From Adlercreutzia sp910585575 (lineage in GTDB: Bacteria > Actinomycetota > Coriobacteriia > Coriobacteriales > Eggerthellaceae): 64,000 bases of DNA. Every line of letters begins with the position of its first letter. The first letter of the stretch is position 1. The stretch is taken from NCBI RefSeq assembly GCF_951801035.1, contig NZ_CATOKT010000001.1; one strand, written 5' to 3'. The translations under genes and the position numbers were made by a program. A model generated the notes under the pieces. It made no database searches, was not told the DNA's origin, and worked only from the letters and a program-made list of their open reading frames with translations. Below are positions 1 to 7,233 of the stretch, in pieces.

Positions 1-154
1 CCGCCCAGGGCCTCCGTGGTCGCATGCTCGGCGGAGGTGCGCTATGCTGCCGCAGTCGACTCCGGGATGGCCGGAACGGGCTGGTAGGAGATCGAGGGGA
101 TGCTGCCCCCATCAAAGTCACGCCGTCTGCCACATTGGGGAGGACGGCTTGTCC

Positions 155-183
155 TTGACAGGGGTCAACGGCCATCTTATTAT
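155..183 (+). promoter_or_regulatory. Sigma-70-type promoter with CRP/FNR-like palindrome
   Basis: TTGACA at 155-160, a 17-nt spacer and TATTAT at 178-183 form a near-consensus housekeeping promoter for the operon that starts at 302, leaving a leader of about 110 nt. The -35 box is the left arm of a perfect palindrome TTGAC-N4-GTCAA (155-168), which is the form recognised by the CRP/FNR superfamily. Its centre lies near -28, so a bound protein would more likely repress than activate this promoter. A short direct repeat TCAACGG occurs at 165-171 and 186-192, flanking the -10 box. The boxes are seen; their function is inferred. Confidence 0.6.
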
Positions 184-240
184 GATCAACGGGGAAACCG
201 CCCGAAGTTTCGAGCGGACATCATTTGCATAACGATACGA

Positions 241-258
241 GCAGGTTGGGGAACCTGC
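241..258 (+). other. Small leader hairpin
   Basis: GCAGGTT, loop GGGG, AACCTGC form a perfect 7-bp stem in the leader between the promoter at 155-183 and the start codon at 302. No T run follows, so it is not an intrinsic terminator. It may stabilise the messenger or be a protein site. Confidence 0.35.
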
Positions 259-301
259 CGGCACTCGCGTGCCGTCGCTTGCGATGTCCGAAGGGCGGAT
301 T

Positions 302-931
302 ATGGAATCCACTAATAAGAGACCTGTTATCACCCGTCGCAACCTCTGCTTGGGCGTGGGGGGCGTAGCTGTGCTGGCTGCCCTCGGCGGCGTCAAAGTT
401 GCCAATGCCGACGCCCTGGTGCGGCCCCCCGGCGGCCAGGACGAGCAACGCCTTATCTCGGCCTGCATCCGCTGCGAGAAATGCTTCGAAGTATGCCCGC
501 ACTCCGTCATCAGGCCAGCCCACATCGAGGACGGCCTCGTAGCCATGCGCACGCCCGTCATGTACTTCGACAACCACTGGTGCGATTGGTGCGAGCAGGC
601 CAACGACGGCCGCCCCCTCTGCGTTGAGCGCTGTCCCACCGAGGCCCTTGCCCTCCCGCAGGGAGCCGAACCGGAGACCACTATCCTCGGCAAGGCCATC
701 GTCATCGAGGACTGGTGCCTGGCCTACCGCCTCACCGGTTGCCGTTACTGCTACGACGCCTGCCCCTACGAGGCCATCGAGCTAGATGCCGACAGCCGTC
801 CGCATGTGATCGCCGACAAATGCAACGGCTGCGGGGCCTGCGAGAGCGTCTGCGTATCGCTGCAGAACGGCTCCATCTCCTCGGGCGCCACCAGCCGCGC
901 CATCATCGTCGTGCCGGACACGGAAGCCTAG
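302..931 (+). CDS. NapG-like Tat-exported 4Fe-4S ferredoxin protein
   Basis: A 209-residue polyferredoxin. The N-terminus has a twin-arginine signal (ITRRNLCLG followed by a hydrophobic stretch and an ANA-type cleavage region), so it should work outside the membrane. Four cysteine clusters follow: CIRCEKCFEVCP, CDWCEQ...CVERCP, CRYCYDACP and CNGCGACESVC, enough for four 4Fe-4S clusters as in NapG/MauM proteins. These pass electrons from the quinol-linked NapH partner to a periplasmic-side reductase. The ATG at 302 is chosen because AAGGGCGG lies just upstream; a GTG at 269 and an ATG at 284 lack a ribosome site. It heads a five-gene operon with a NapH-like protein, an unknown protein, a TorD-like chaperone and a helicase-like protein. 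It probably serves the molybdoenzyme encoded convergently at 5684-10395. Confidence 0.85.
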   Translation: MESTNKRPVITRRNLCLGVGGVAVLAALGGVKVANADALVRPPGGQDEQRLISACIRCEKCFEVCPHSVIRPAHIEDGLVAMRTPVMYFDNHWCDWCEQANDGRPLCVERCPTEALALPQGAEPETTILGKAIVIEDWCLAYRLTGCRYCYDACPYEAIELDADSRPHVIADKCNGCGACESVCVSLQNGSISSGATSRAIIVVPDTEA

Positions 932-941
932 GGAGGACGCT

Positions 942-1988
942 ATGAACACCAAGACCCTGAGAATCCTTGTTCCCCTGGCCGTCTTGCTCGTCATCGGCGT
1001 CGGCTTTGCCTTCCATTCCGGCGTGGGCACGCTTTCCGCCTTCGGCTGGGGCTCCATCTCCATCCTCTGCCCCCTGGGGGCTCTGGGCACCATGCTGGCC
1101 TCGAAGATGCTCGTGCCCCGCGCCCTTGTATCGCTCGGGCTGGCCGTTGCGGCCATTCTCCTTCTCGGGCGCGCCTTCTGCGGCTGGGTGTGCCCCGTGC
1201 CCGTCGTCTCGAAGCTGCGCGACATCTTCCACAAGAAGACGGACGCGGCTACGGAGGCGGCCTTGTCGACGGAAACCGACGGGAAAGCCTCCTCGGAAGC
1301 AGAGCGCACCGTCAAGCCCCTCTCGGTCGAAGAGCTTAAGGTCATCCACACCGGATGCGGCAAAGTGAAAGGCTGCGACTCCTGCGCTGAGAAGCGGGGC
1401 GCCATCGACTCGCGCCATGTCGTGCTCGGCGGCTCCCTGCTCACCGCGGCCATCTTCGGCTTCCCCGTCTTCTGCCTGATCTGCCCCATCGGCCTCACCT
1501 TCGCCACGGTGCTGCTCGTCATGCTGCTATTTACCGGCGGCGATGTCACCTGGTCGATTGTGGCAGTGCCGGCGCTGCTGGCAGCCGAGGTGGTCTTCTT
1601 CCGGAAATGGTGCAGCACCTTCTGCCCGCTCTCAGCCCTCATGAGCCTCATCGGCAAGGCGAACCGCACCTTCCGCCCGGCCATTAACGACCAGGCCTGC
1701 CTGGAAACCTCGAGAGGCGTCACCTGCGGCGTCTGTGCACGCGTGTGCGAACAGGGCATCGACCCGCGCCACCCCGAGCGCGGGGCAGATTGGTCAGAGT
1801 GCACCAAATGCCGGGCCTGCGTAGACGCCTGCCCGGGCCGCGCCATTACCATGCCGTTTTTGCCAGCGCGGGCCGATGACACCGAGCCTCCCTCCCAAAG
1901 CAGAAAAACTCGCAAGCAGAAAGAGGCCGATGCGCCAATTCTCGACGAGGACCTTCCCCTGGCGGCCTCTATCGGCCTTGACGATTAA
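942..1988 (+). CDS. NapH-like membrane ferredoxin protein
   Basis: A 348-residue membrane protein starting 10 nt after the NapG-like gene, behind GGGAGG. Hydrophobic segments lie near residues 6-25, 30-60, 155-200 and 205-225. They carry the NapH-type motifs FCGWVCPVP and CSTFCPLSA (CxxxCP), on the membrane-embedded core. The C-terminus has two ferredoxin motifs, CGVCARVCEQG and CTKCRACVDACPG, then a charged tail. By homology to NapH it accepts quinol electrons and passes them to the NapG-like partner. A soluble, charged insertion of about 70 residues (roughly 90-155), containing CDSCAEKRG, interrupts the membrane part. The same arrangement, without the long tail, recurs at 30378-31202. Confidence 0.85.
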   Translation: MNTKTLRILVPLAVLLVIGVGFAFHSGVGTLSAFGWGSISILCPLGALGTMLASKMLVPRALVSLGLAVAAILLLGRAFCGWVCPVPVVSKLRDIFHKKTDAATEAALSTETDGKASSEAERTVKPLSVEELKVIHTGCGKVKGCDSCAEKRGAIDSRHVVLGGSLLTAAIFGFPVFCLICPIGLTFATVLLVMLLFTGGDVTWSIVAVPALLAAEVVFFRKWCSTFCPLSALMSLIGKANRTFRPAINDQACLETSRGVTCGVCARVCEQGIDPRHPERGADWSECTKCRACVDACPGRAITMPFLPARADDTEPPSQSRKTRKQKEADAPILDEDLPLAASIGLDD

Positions 1989-2019
1989 ACCGCAACCCCA
2001 CGACGAAAGGACGCGCCCC

Positions 2020-2838
2020 ATGACGACCGACGACTTCTTCGACCTTTCCCTTGAGGAAGACTACGGCACGTTCGACCCTCTGGCCGACTTCGGGCCGAGC
2101 GAAGACGACCTCGACGCGCCCATCGAAAGCGGCGTCATCCGCGCGGAGCCCAAGGAGTTTCCCTCCGCCGAGGCCCTCGCCCAAGCATCCGAGTCACTGG
2201 CCGCTCAGCCCGCCGCGGTGCGCATCGCCACCCTCCTCGACAACATGCAGCCCTCACGCAAACTGCTCTTCGCTCTTATGGATCGCTGCACCGCGCCCCA
2301 GGCCAACGAGGACATCACCGCCTTCATCGCCGAGTTCCAGCGCCACGCCAAAAGCGTCTTCACACCCGACCTGATTCTTCATCACCTTCACCGCGCCGGC
2401 GCCCTCGAGCGCCTGTGCGAAGACGGCAGCAGCTACGAGAGCCTTAACCTGGAACCGAGCGTTGTCGTCGAGGACGGCGTCGAGTACCTCACGCCCGTTG
2501 TCCCTCCGGAGATTTACTGGCATACCACCGCCGACGGCCAAGCGGCCCTGGCCGGCAACCGCCCTGCCGACCACCTGGCCTGGCAGCTAGAATCGGAGCC
2601 GCAGTACCGCCATCTTTTCCGCGCCGTGCTTGAGGCGGCCGCCGCAGAGGACGGCACCAGTGAGAAAGAGGTGGCGGCCCTCATCGGCGACGACCCGGTG
2701 CTCGAAAAGCCGCGCATGTACCCCCAGCGCTTCATCGGCAAGCTCAACGAGTGCGATGCCGTGAAATGGGAGGGCAAGCGATGGCGCATCACCGATTTGG
2801 GACGCACCGTTCTGGCGGAGATGAACAGCGGAGAATAG
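2020..2838 (+). CDS. Unknown protein, possible winged-helix segments
   Basis: A 272-residue soluble protein with no signal or membrane segment. The open frame extends upstream into the previous gene, but ATG 2020 (MTTDDFFDL) is chosen because CGAAAGG precedes it and the upstream codons overlap the NapH-like gene. The first 45 residues are acidic. The rest is mostly alpha-helical in composition, and the C-terminus (YPQRFIGKLNECDAVKW, then RITDLGRTVLAEM) has the helix-strand-strand look of a winged-helix fold. It ends 8 nt before the torD-like gene, so it is co-transcribed with reductase accessory genes. A role in sensing or maturation is possible, but no family is recognised with confidence. 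Confidence 0.6.
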   Translation: MTTDDFFDLSLEEDYGTFDPLADFGPSEDDLDAPIESGVIRAEPKEFPSAEALAQASESLAAQPAAVRIATLLDNMQPSRKLLFALMDRCTAPQANEDITAFIAEFQRHAKSVFTPDLILHHLHRAGALERLCEDGSSYESLNLEPSVVVEDGVEYLTPVVPPEIYWHTTADGQAALAGNRPADHLAWQLESEPQYRHLFRAVLEAAAAEDGTSEKEVAALIGDDPVLEKPRMYPQRFIGKLNECDAVKWEGKRWRITDLGRTVLAEMNSGE

Positions 2839-2846
2839 GAGAACCC

Positions 2847-3554
2847 ATGACTACTATCGCCCCCGAGGAGCAGAACTTCTTCGATGACCTTGCGAACTTG
2901 TGCGAGCAGCGCGCTGCCACTTACGAGCTGCTCTCGCGCCTGTACCGCAAGGAGGTGGACGAGGAGCTGCTCGAAGTCCTTTCTGCCATGCGCTTTCCCG
3001 CAGCCACGGGAAACGTCCAAAGTGATCGGGGTCATCGCCTCATTGCCTCGTACCTGAGCCAACAGTGGGACAACACCCTTACGGAGCTCGCCGTAGACTA
3101 CGTGCGCGCGTTCATTGGTAACACCAACGAGCTGGACGGCGCCGCCTTCCCCTTTGAGAGCGTGTACACCTCGGAGAAGCGCCTTCTCATGCAGCAGGCT
3201 CGCGACGAAGTGCTAGCCATCTACCGCGCTTTCGGCATCGACAAGGATCCTTCCTGGCGTGAGGGCGAGGATCATATCGCCCTCGAGCTCGAGTTCATGG
3301 GCACGCTCTGCCGGCGCACGGCCGATGCCCTGCGACAAGGCGACGAAGAAGCGGCTTTCAACCTGCTGGAGACTCAGAGAAACTTCCTTGGCGACCACGT
3401 GGGCGCCTGGGCACCCCTGCTAACCGTGGATATGCGCCACTTTGCGAAAACCGACTTCTACCGGGGCCTCGCCTGCATGACCGATGGATTCCTCGAGAGC
3501 GACGGCGAGCTGCTGGCCGACGTGCTCACCGAGGCGCCGGAAGCCGTGGACTAG
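2847..3554 (+). CDS. TorD/DmsD-family reductase chaperone
   Basis: A 235-residue, all-helical cytoplasmic protein with the family pattern: YELLSRLYRKE near residue 30, the FPFESVYTSEKRLLMQ segment in the middle, and EGEDHIALELEFMGTL (the ExDH-type conserved block). TorD/DmsD proteins bind Tat signal peptides and hold molybdoenzyme precursors until cofactor insertion. AGGAGA lies upstream of ATG 2847. The stop is 3 nt before the next start, so the helicase-like gene is probably translationally coupled. The likely client is the Tat-exported 1053-aa catalytic subunit at 7234-10395, because the second reductase has its own chaperone at 31863-32561. Confidence 0.85.
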   Translation: MTTIAPEEQNFFDDLANLCEQRAATYELLSRLYRKEVDEELLEVLSAMRFPAATGNVQSDRGHRLIASYLSQQWDNTLTELAVDYVRAFIGNTNELDGAAFPFESVYTSEKRLLMQQARDEVLAIYRAFGIDKDPSWREGEDHIALELEFMGTLCRRTADALRQGDEEAAFNLLETQRNFLGDHVGAWAPLLTVDMRHFAKTDFYRGLACMTDGFLESDGELLADVLTEAPEAVD

Positions 3555-3557
3555 GCC

Positions 3558-5465
3558 ATGGCCGAGCCCGCACCCCTGCCCGGCGTCCCGCCGGCGCCGC
3601 CGAGCACGACGATCTTCGAGGGTACTGAGAAAACAGGGAAGACGGCCGCTCTTGTAGCCCGTGCCGCTTCCCTTCTGCGCGACGGCGCGAGCCCCGACGA
3701 CCTGCTCGTCTTCGCTGCGAACCCCGACGGGGCCGCGGTGCTGCACCGCCGGCTCATCGAGGCCGACCCGCGCCTGGCAACGGCAACCGTCACCACCCCT
3801 CGCGCCTGGGCCCTGGATGTCCTGTCCGACCCGCACGCCCAGACATTCACCGGGCGGCGCCCGCGCCTGCTTGCCCCCTTCGAGGAGAGTTTTCTTTTAG
3901 AGGACATGAAGGTGAGCGGGGTACGTCCCGGGCGCATCGGCTCGCTGCTGAAATTCTTCGGCCGCAGCTGGTCCGACCTGGCCGACCTTGATGAGCATTG
4001 GCTTATCTTCGAAGAGGAGCGCGAGCTGCACCAACTCGCTAAGGACGTGCTTGCCGCCTATGGCGCCTATCTGGCAACCGAGGTGGCAAATGCGGGCTAC
4101 CATTATCTGAGCAACGACGAGGCGGCCCTCGCCGCCCGACAAATTTCGCACGTTCTGGTCGACGACTACCAGAACCTCAGCCGGGCCTCGCAGCACCTGA
4201 CAGCCTTGGCAGCTCGTAAATCCCTCACGGTGACGTGCAACCCCGACACCTGCATCGCCATCTTCGAGCGCTACCCCTACGCCGCAGGCGCCGACGAGCT
4301 GGCCGAGGCCTGCCCTTACGCCACCGTGACGAAACTAACCGAAAGCGCCCTTCCCCCCGGCGTGCAGAGCGCCATAGACCACCTGAACCGCCTGATCCGG
4401 AGCCAGGCGACCTTCGAAGACGGCCTTCCGAAGCCCGGCGGACTGCCGGCAGCCTCCGAAGCGGGGCTGAGCATCGAAAGCTGCCCCACGCCCGCCGACG
4501 AGGGCCGGCGCGCCCTCGCCTGGATCAAGGAGGTCCTGGGCACCGGAGCGCGCCCGCGCGACCTTGCCGTTGTCGTGCCCAACAAAACCTGGGAGCGCAA
4601 TATGGTGCGCGCCCTGAAGGCCGCGGGTATTCCCGTGCGCAACGGCGGCCAGGCCGGGCCGGTGGCGGGCGACGTGCGCTACGCCGACCTATCTGAGGCG
4701 GCCCAATTCGTCACGCTCGTCACCCTGGCGGCGGACCCGCGCGACGGAGCGGCCCTGCGCGCCTGGTGCGGGTTCGGCGACTACCTTACCCATCGCGCCC
4801 TGTTCTCGGAGCTGCTGCCCCTGTGCAGCCCCCGGCGCGACCTGGCAGCCCTGCTGGGCGAGCTGGGCGCAACCCCGGGACAGAGCCTGACCTTCCAAAG
4901 CGACGCCGAGGGCGTAAGCGCTCGCATGGCCGAGCTGGAGCGCGGCCTGAAGGCGCTTCGGGGGCTTACGGGAAGCGCCCTGGTCCAAGCCGCCGCCGAC
5001 TGCGTGGCGGGCCGCTCCGGCGCGCCGCTTCCCTCGGCCATAGCCGGCCTTCTGGGCGGCCTGGAAGAGACCGACGACGCAGTGAAGCTGGCTGACCGCC
5101 TCCAGCGCGCCATGACCTGCCCCTGTCTTCCCGACGAGGACGCTGTGGCCGTCGTGCGCACCGAGCGGGCGTTCGGCCTCGAGGCGACGCACGTGGTCGT
5201 CACCGGACTGGTGAACGGGTTCACGCCGCCGCGAGCCGTGTTTGACCGCACGCGCACGAGCCCGGAGAGGGCCGCCGCGCTTACGGCACGGGCCGCAGGG
5301 CTTCTCAAGGCTCCGCTTTCTCTGGGCGCCCGTGGTGCGCTGCTGCTCTCCTTCGAGACGCTCCGAGCCGTCGATGCCGAGGCCCAAGGGCTCCACATAG
5401 AGCGCTTCTATGCGGACAAGGGCACCCGCATGGCCCGCGTAAGCCGCAGCGTGCTTCTGAGGTAG
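3558..5465 (+). CDS. UvrD/RecB-like helicase-family protein in a reductase operon
   Basis: A 635-residue protein beginning 3 nt after the torD-like stop, with no strong ribosome site of its own. Residues 22-29 (GTEKTGKT) are a good Walker A motif, and LVDDYQNL near residue 199 is a superfamily 1 motif II variant (the usual form is DEYQD). The second half resembles UvrD/PcrA C-terminal domains: a segment around ARPRDLAVVVPNKTWERN and, near the end, AVAVVRTERAFGLEATHVVV, which corresponds to motifs V and VI. It is shorter than full UvrD or AddA proteins, and no nuclease motif is visible. Its place at the end of an Fe-S/chaperone operon is unexpected. DNA repair, or an ATPase role in enzyme maturation, are both open. 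A related partial protein lies at 12263-13276. Confidence 0.75.
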   Translation: MAEPAPLPGVPPAPPSTTIFEGTEKTGKTAALVARAASLLRDGASPDDLLVFAANPDGAAVLHRRLIEADPRLATATVTTPRAWALDVLSDPHAQTFTGRRPRLLAPFEESFLLEDMKVSGVRPGRIGSLLKFFGRSWSDLADLDEHWLIFEEERELHQLAKDVLAAYGAYLATEVANAGYHYLSNDEAALAARQISHVLVDDYQNLSRASQHLTALAARKSLTVTCNPDTCIAIFERYPYAAGADELAEACPYATVTKLTESALPPGVQSAIDHLNRLIRSQATFEDGLPKPGGLPAASEAGLSIESCPTPADEGRRALAWIKEVLGTGARPRDLAVVVPNKTWERNMVRALKAAGIPVRNGGQAGPVAGDVRYADLSEAAQFVTLVTLAADPRDGAALRAWCGFGDYLTHRALFSELLPLCSPRRDLAALLGELGATPGQSLTFQSDAEGVSARMAELERGLKALRGLTGSALVQAAADCVAGRSGAPLPSAIAGLLGGLEETDDAVKLADRLQRAMTCPCLPDEDAVAVVRTERAFGLEATHVVVTGLVNGFTPPRAVFDRTRTSPERAAALTARAAGLLKAPLSLGARGALLLSFETLRAVDAEAQGLHIERFYADKGTRMARVSRSVLLR

Positions 5466-5483
5466 CGGGGCCGCACAACGAAA

Positions 5484-5567
5484 AGAAGGCTCTTCCGGGG
5501 ATCGATTCGTCATTTGCATGGGGGTTGGGGAGCGAATCGATCCTCGGAGGAGCCTTCTCTTTTTTTG
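5484..5567. terminator. Long-stem bidirectional terminator
   Basis: Arms 5484-5509 and 5533-5558 pair over 26 bp with two G-U positions and a 23-nt loop. T7 follows on the plus strand (5561-5567), and AAAA precedes the left arm, giving Ts on the minus strand. It sits between the convergent ends of the helicase-like gene and the reductase 1 anchor gene. Confidence 0.8.
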
Positions 5568-5683
5568 CAGGATTTCAGGCGCTCCTGCAGCGCGCGCAAG
5601 GATGGGCGCGGGGAGCGGAGGGGCGCTCCCCGCGCCAGCCGGCCATCGCGGCGCCCCTTGGGCCCTGCGACGGCCAACCGAAC

Positions 5684-6553
5684 CTAGAAGATGGCGAATA
5701 CCGACAGGCCGGCGGTGTAGAAGACGCCGCGCAGGCAGATGGCGCCGATGGCGCCGCACACAGCGGCCACCGTGCCCCACACCTTCCAGTTGCCCATCTT
5801 CTTGCCGAGTACGGCGCAGACGATGGGGGCAACGCAGCCGATGATAAGCACGCCCACGATCATCATGAGGGCGCTCTCACCGGCAAACACGTTGAGGCTG
5901 TCCACCGAAGCGGTGATGTCCTTTGTGGGATGGGTCAAGTCGTAGTAGTAGCCCACCTCGCTGACCGAGGCCATGTTGATGCTGATGGCCGCCGCCACCG
6001 AAGCCACGGCATTCACGATCGAGCCGATCAGCACCACCGGCGAAAGCTCGGAGGCATCCTCGCCCATAAAGCCGCTGACGGCGGCGACGGTGGCCGGGCC
6101 CATGATGCAGCCAGCGCCGAGAAGCGACACCACCCACAACATGTTGTCCCACGCCGGGCGCGCCTCCATCAGGTAGGAGTGACCGGCCACGAACACCAGG
6201 GCAACGGAAGCCACGATGGCGCAGATGGCGCACCACGCAGGCACCTTGCCATCGTTGCGCTTGATCATCACCAGGTAGATAAGGGCGATGACGGCCAGCA
6301 CCACAATGGCGATGAACTCCTGGGTAATGCCGCTCGTCAGATGACCGAAGCCGTTGAAGATGCGCTCCCAGTGCTCCAGGTGGAGGAATACCGCAATACC
6401 GCCGATAACCAGCAGCACCGCTGACACTATCCAGCAGGTGAACTGGATTTTCTCACCTTTGCCACGCAGGGCCAGGTAGGCCTGGGTGGCAAAGGTGCCG
6501 GCACACCAGGCGACGAAGGTCGTGAACAGAATGAGGGGCCATTGCAGTTCCAT
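5684..6553 (-). CDS. DmsC-like membrane anchor, reductase 1
   Basis: A 289-residue integral membrane protein with eight predicted hydrophobic helices, starting MELQWPLILFTTFVAW. The pattern and length match DmsC-type anchors, which hold the A and B subunits at the membrane and oxidise menaquinol. Its ATG shares one base with the stop codon of the Fe-S subunit gene (TAATG), so translation is coupled. It is the last gene of an A-B-C operon that ends at the terminator 5484-5567. A comparable but divergent anchor is at 32723-33595. Confidence 0.85.
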   Translation of the reverse strand: MELQWPLILFTTFVAWCAGTFATQAYLALRGKGEKIQFTCWIVSAVLLVIGGIAVFLHLEHWERIFNGFGHLTSGITQEFIAIVVLAVIALIYLVMIKRNDGKVPAWCAICAIVASVALVFVAGHSYLMEARPAWDNMLWVVSLLGAGCIMGPATVAAVSGFMGEDASELSPVVLIGSIVNAVASVAAAISINMASVSEVGYYYDLTHPTKDITASVDSLNVFAGESALMMIVGVLIIGCVAPIVCAVLGKKMGNWKVWGTVAAVCGAIGAICLRGVFYTAGLSVFAIF

Positions 6554-7230
6554 TATTCAGCTCCTTTCCATTCACGTCCGCGGAGGATGTACACGAAGTT
6601 CGGGTTGTTGTTGGCGTTGGGCAGGTGGTGCACCTCGGACTCGTCGTAGGGCTCGGCCAGCTCGCCCACGGTGATACGGTTGCCCGTGAACAGCTGATCG
6701 TAGGAGAAGTCCGCGTTCTCGCGGTCGGCCTGGTAGGCGTTGCGCGGGGCCTCGAAGGTCTCGATACCGGCATCCAAGTCGCCGAAGAAGCGGGCACGAC
6801 CGCCGCATTGGCTCACGCACTGGGGCAGGCCACCCTGAGCCGTCAGTTGCTCGCAGAGGGTGCACTTCTCAACGACGCGCTCCTCCTCATTCAGATAGCG
6901 CACGCCGTAGGGGCAGGCCATGGCGCAGAACTGGCAGCCGATGCACTTCGACTTGTCAATCTGCACGGTGCCGTCTTCCATTTTCGAAGACGCGCCCGTG
7001 GGGCACACATCCACGCACTTCGGGTTCTCGCAGTGCTGGCACTGGACGCACAGGTAGTACATGTCGACATCGTTGGTCTTCTGGTAGTCGGCACGCTTGT
7101 AGGGCCCGATACGCAGAATCTTGTTCCAGTAATTGCCGATGGGCACGTTGTTGATGACCTTACAGCTCACCATGCAGGCCATGCAGCCCACGCAGCGGTT
7201 CAGGTCCGTGACGATAGCGTACTGAGTCAT
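6553..7230 (-). CDS. DmsB-like 4Fe-4S electron-transfer subunit, reductase 1
   Basis: A 225-residue ferredoxin subunit with four clusters of cysteines: CVGCMACMVSC at residues 13-23, CQHCENPKCVDVCP, CIGCQFCAMACP and CTLC...CVSQC. This is the usual DmsB arrangement carrying electrons from the membrane anchor to the molybdenum subunit. There is no signal peptide, so it should be exported as a complex with the Tat-targeted catalytic subunit. It lies 3 nt downstream of the catalytic subunit gene and overlaps the anchor gene by one base. The C-terminal 50 residues extend past the last cluster and end in an REWKGAE tail similar to the second DmsB copy. Confidence 0.9.
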   Translation of the reverse strand: MTQYAIVTDLNRCVGCMACMVSCKVINNVPIGNYWNKILRIGPYKRADYQKTNDVDMYYLCVQCQHCENPKCVDVCPTGASSKMEDGTVQIDKSKCIGCQFCAMACPYGVRYLNEEERVVEKCTLCEQLTAQGGLPQCVSQCGGRARFFGDLDAGIETFEAPRNAYQADRENADFSYDQLFTGNRITVGELAEPYDESEVHHLPNANNNPNFVYILRGREWKGAE

Positions 7231-7233
7231 GAC

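Noticed and set aside
44..315. Short open frames before the first operon
   Set aside because: They cross the promoter and leader, lack ribosome sites and overlap in different frames.
782..1915. 377-aa open frame opposite the NapG/NapH-like genes
   Set aside because: It is antisense to two clear genes, Arg/Pro/Ser-rich and without a domain; a high-GC shadow.
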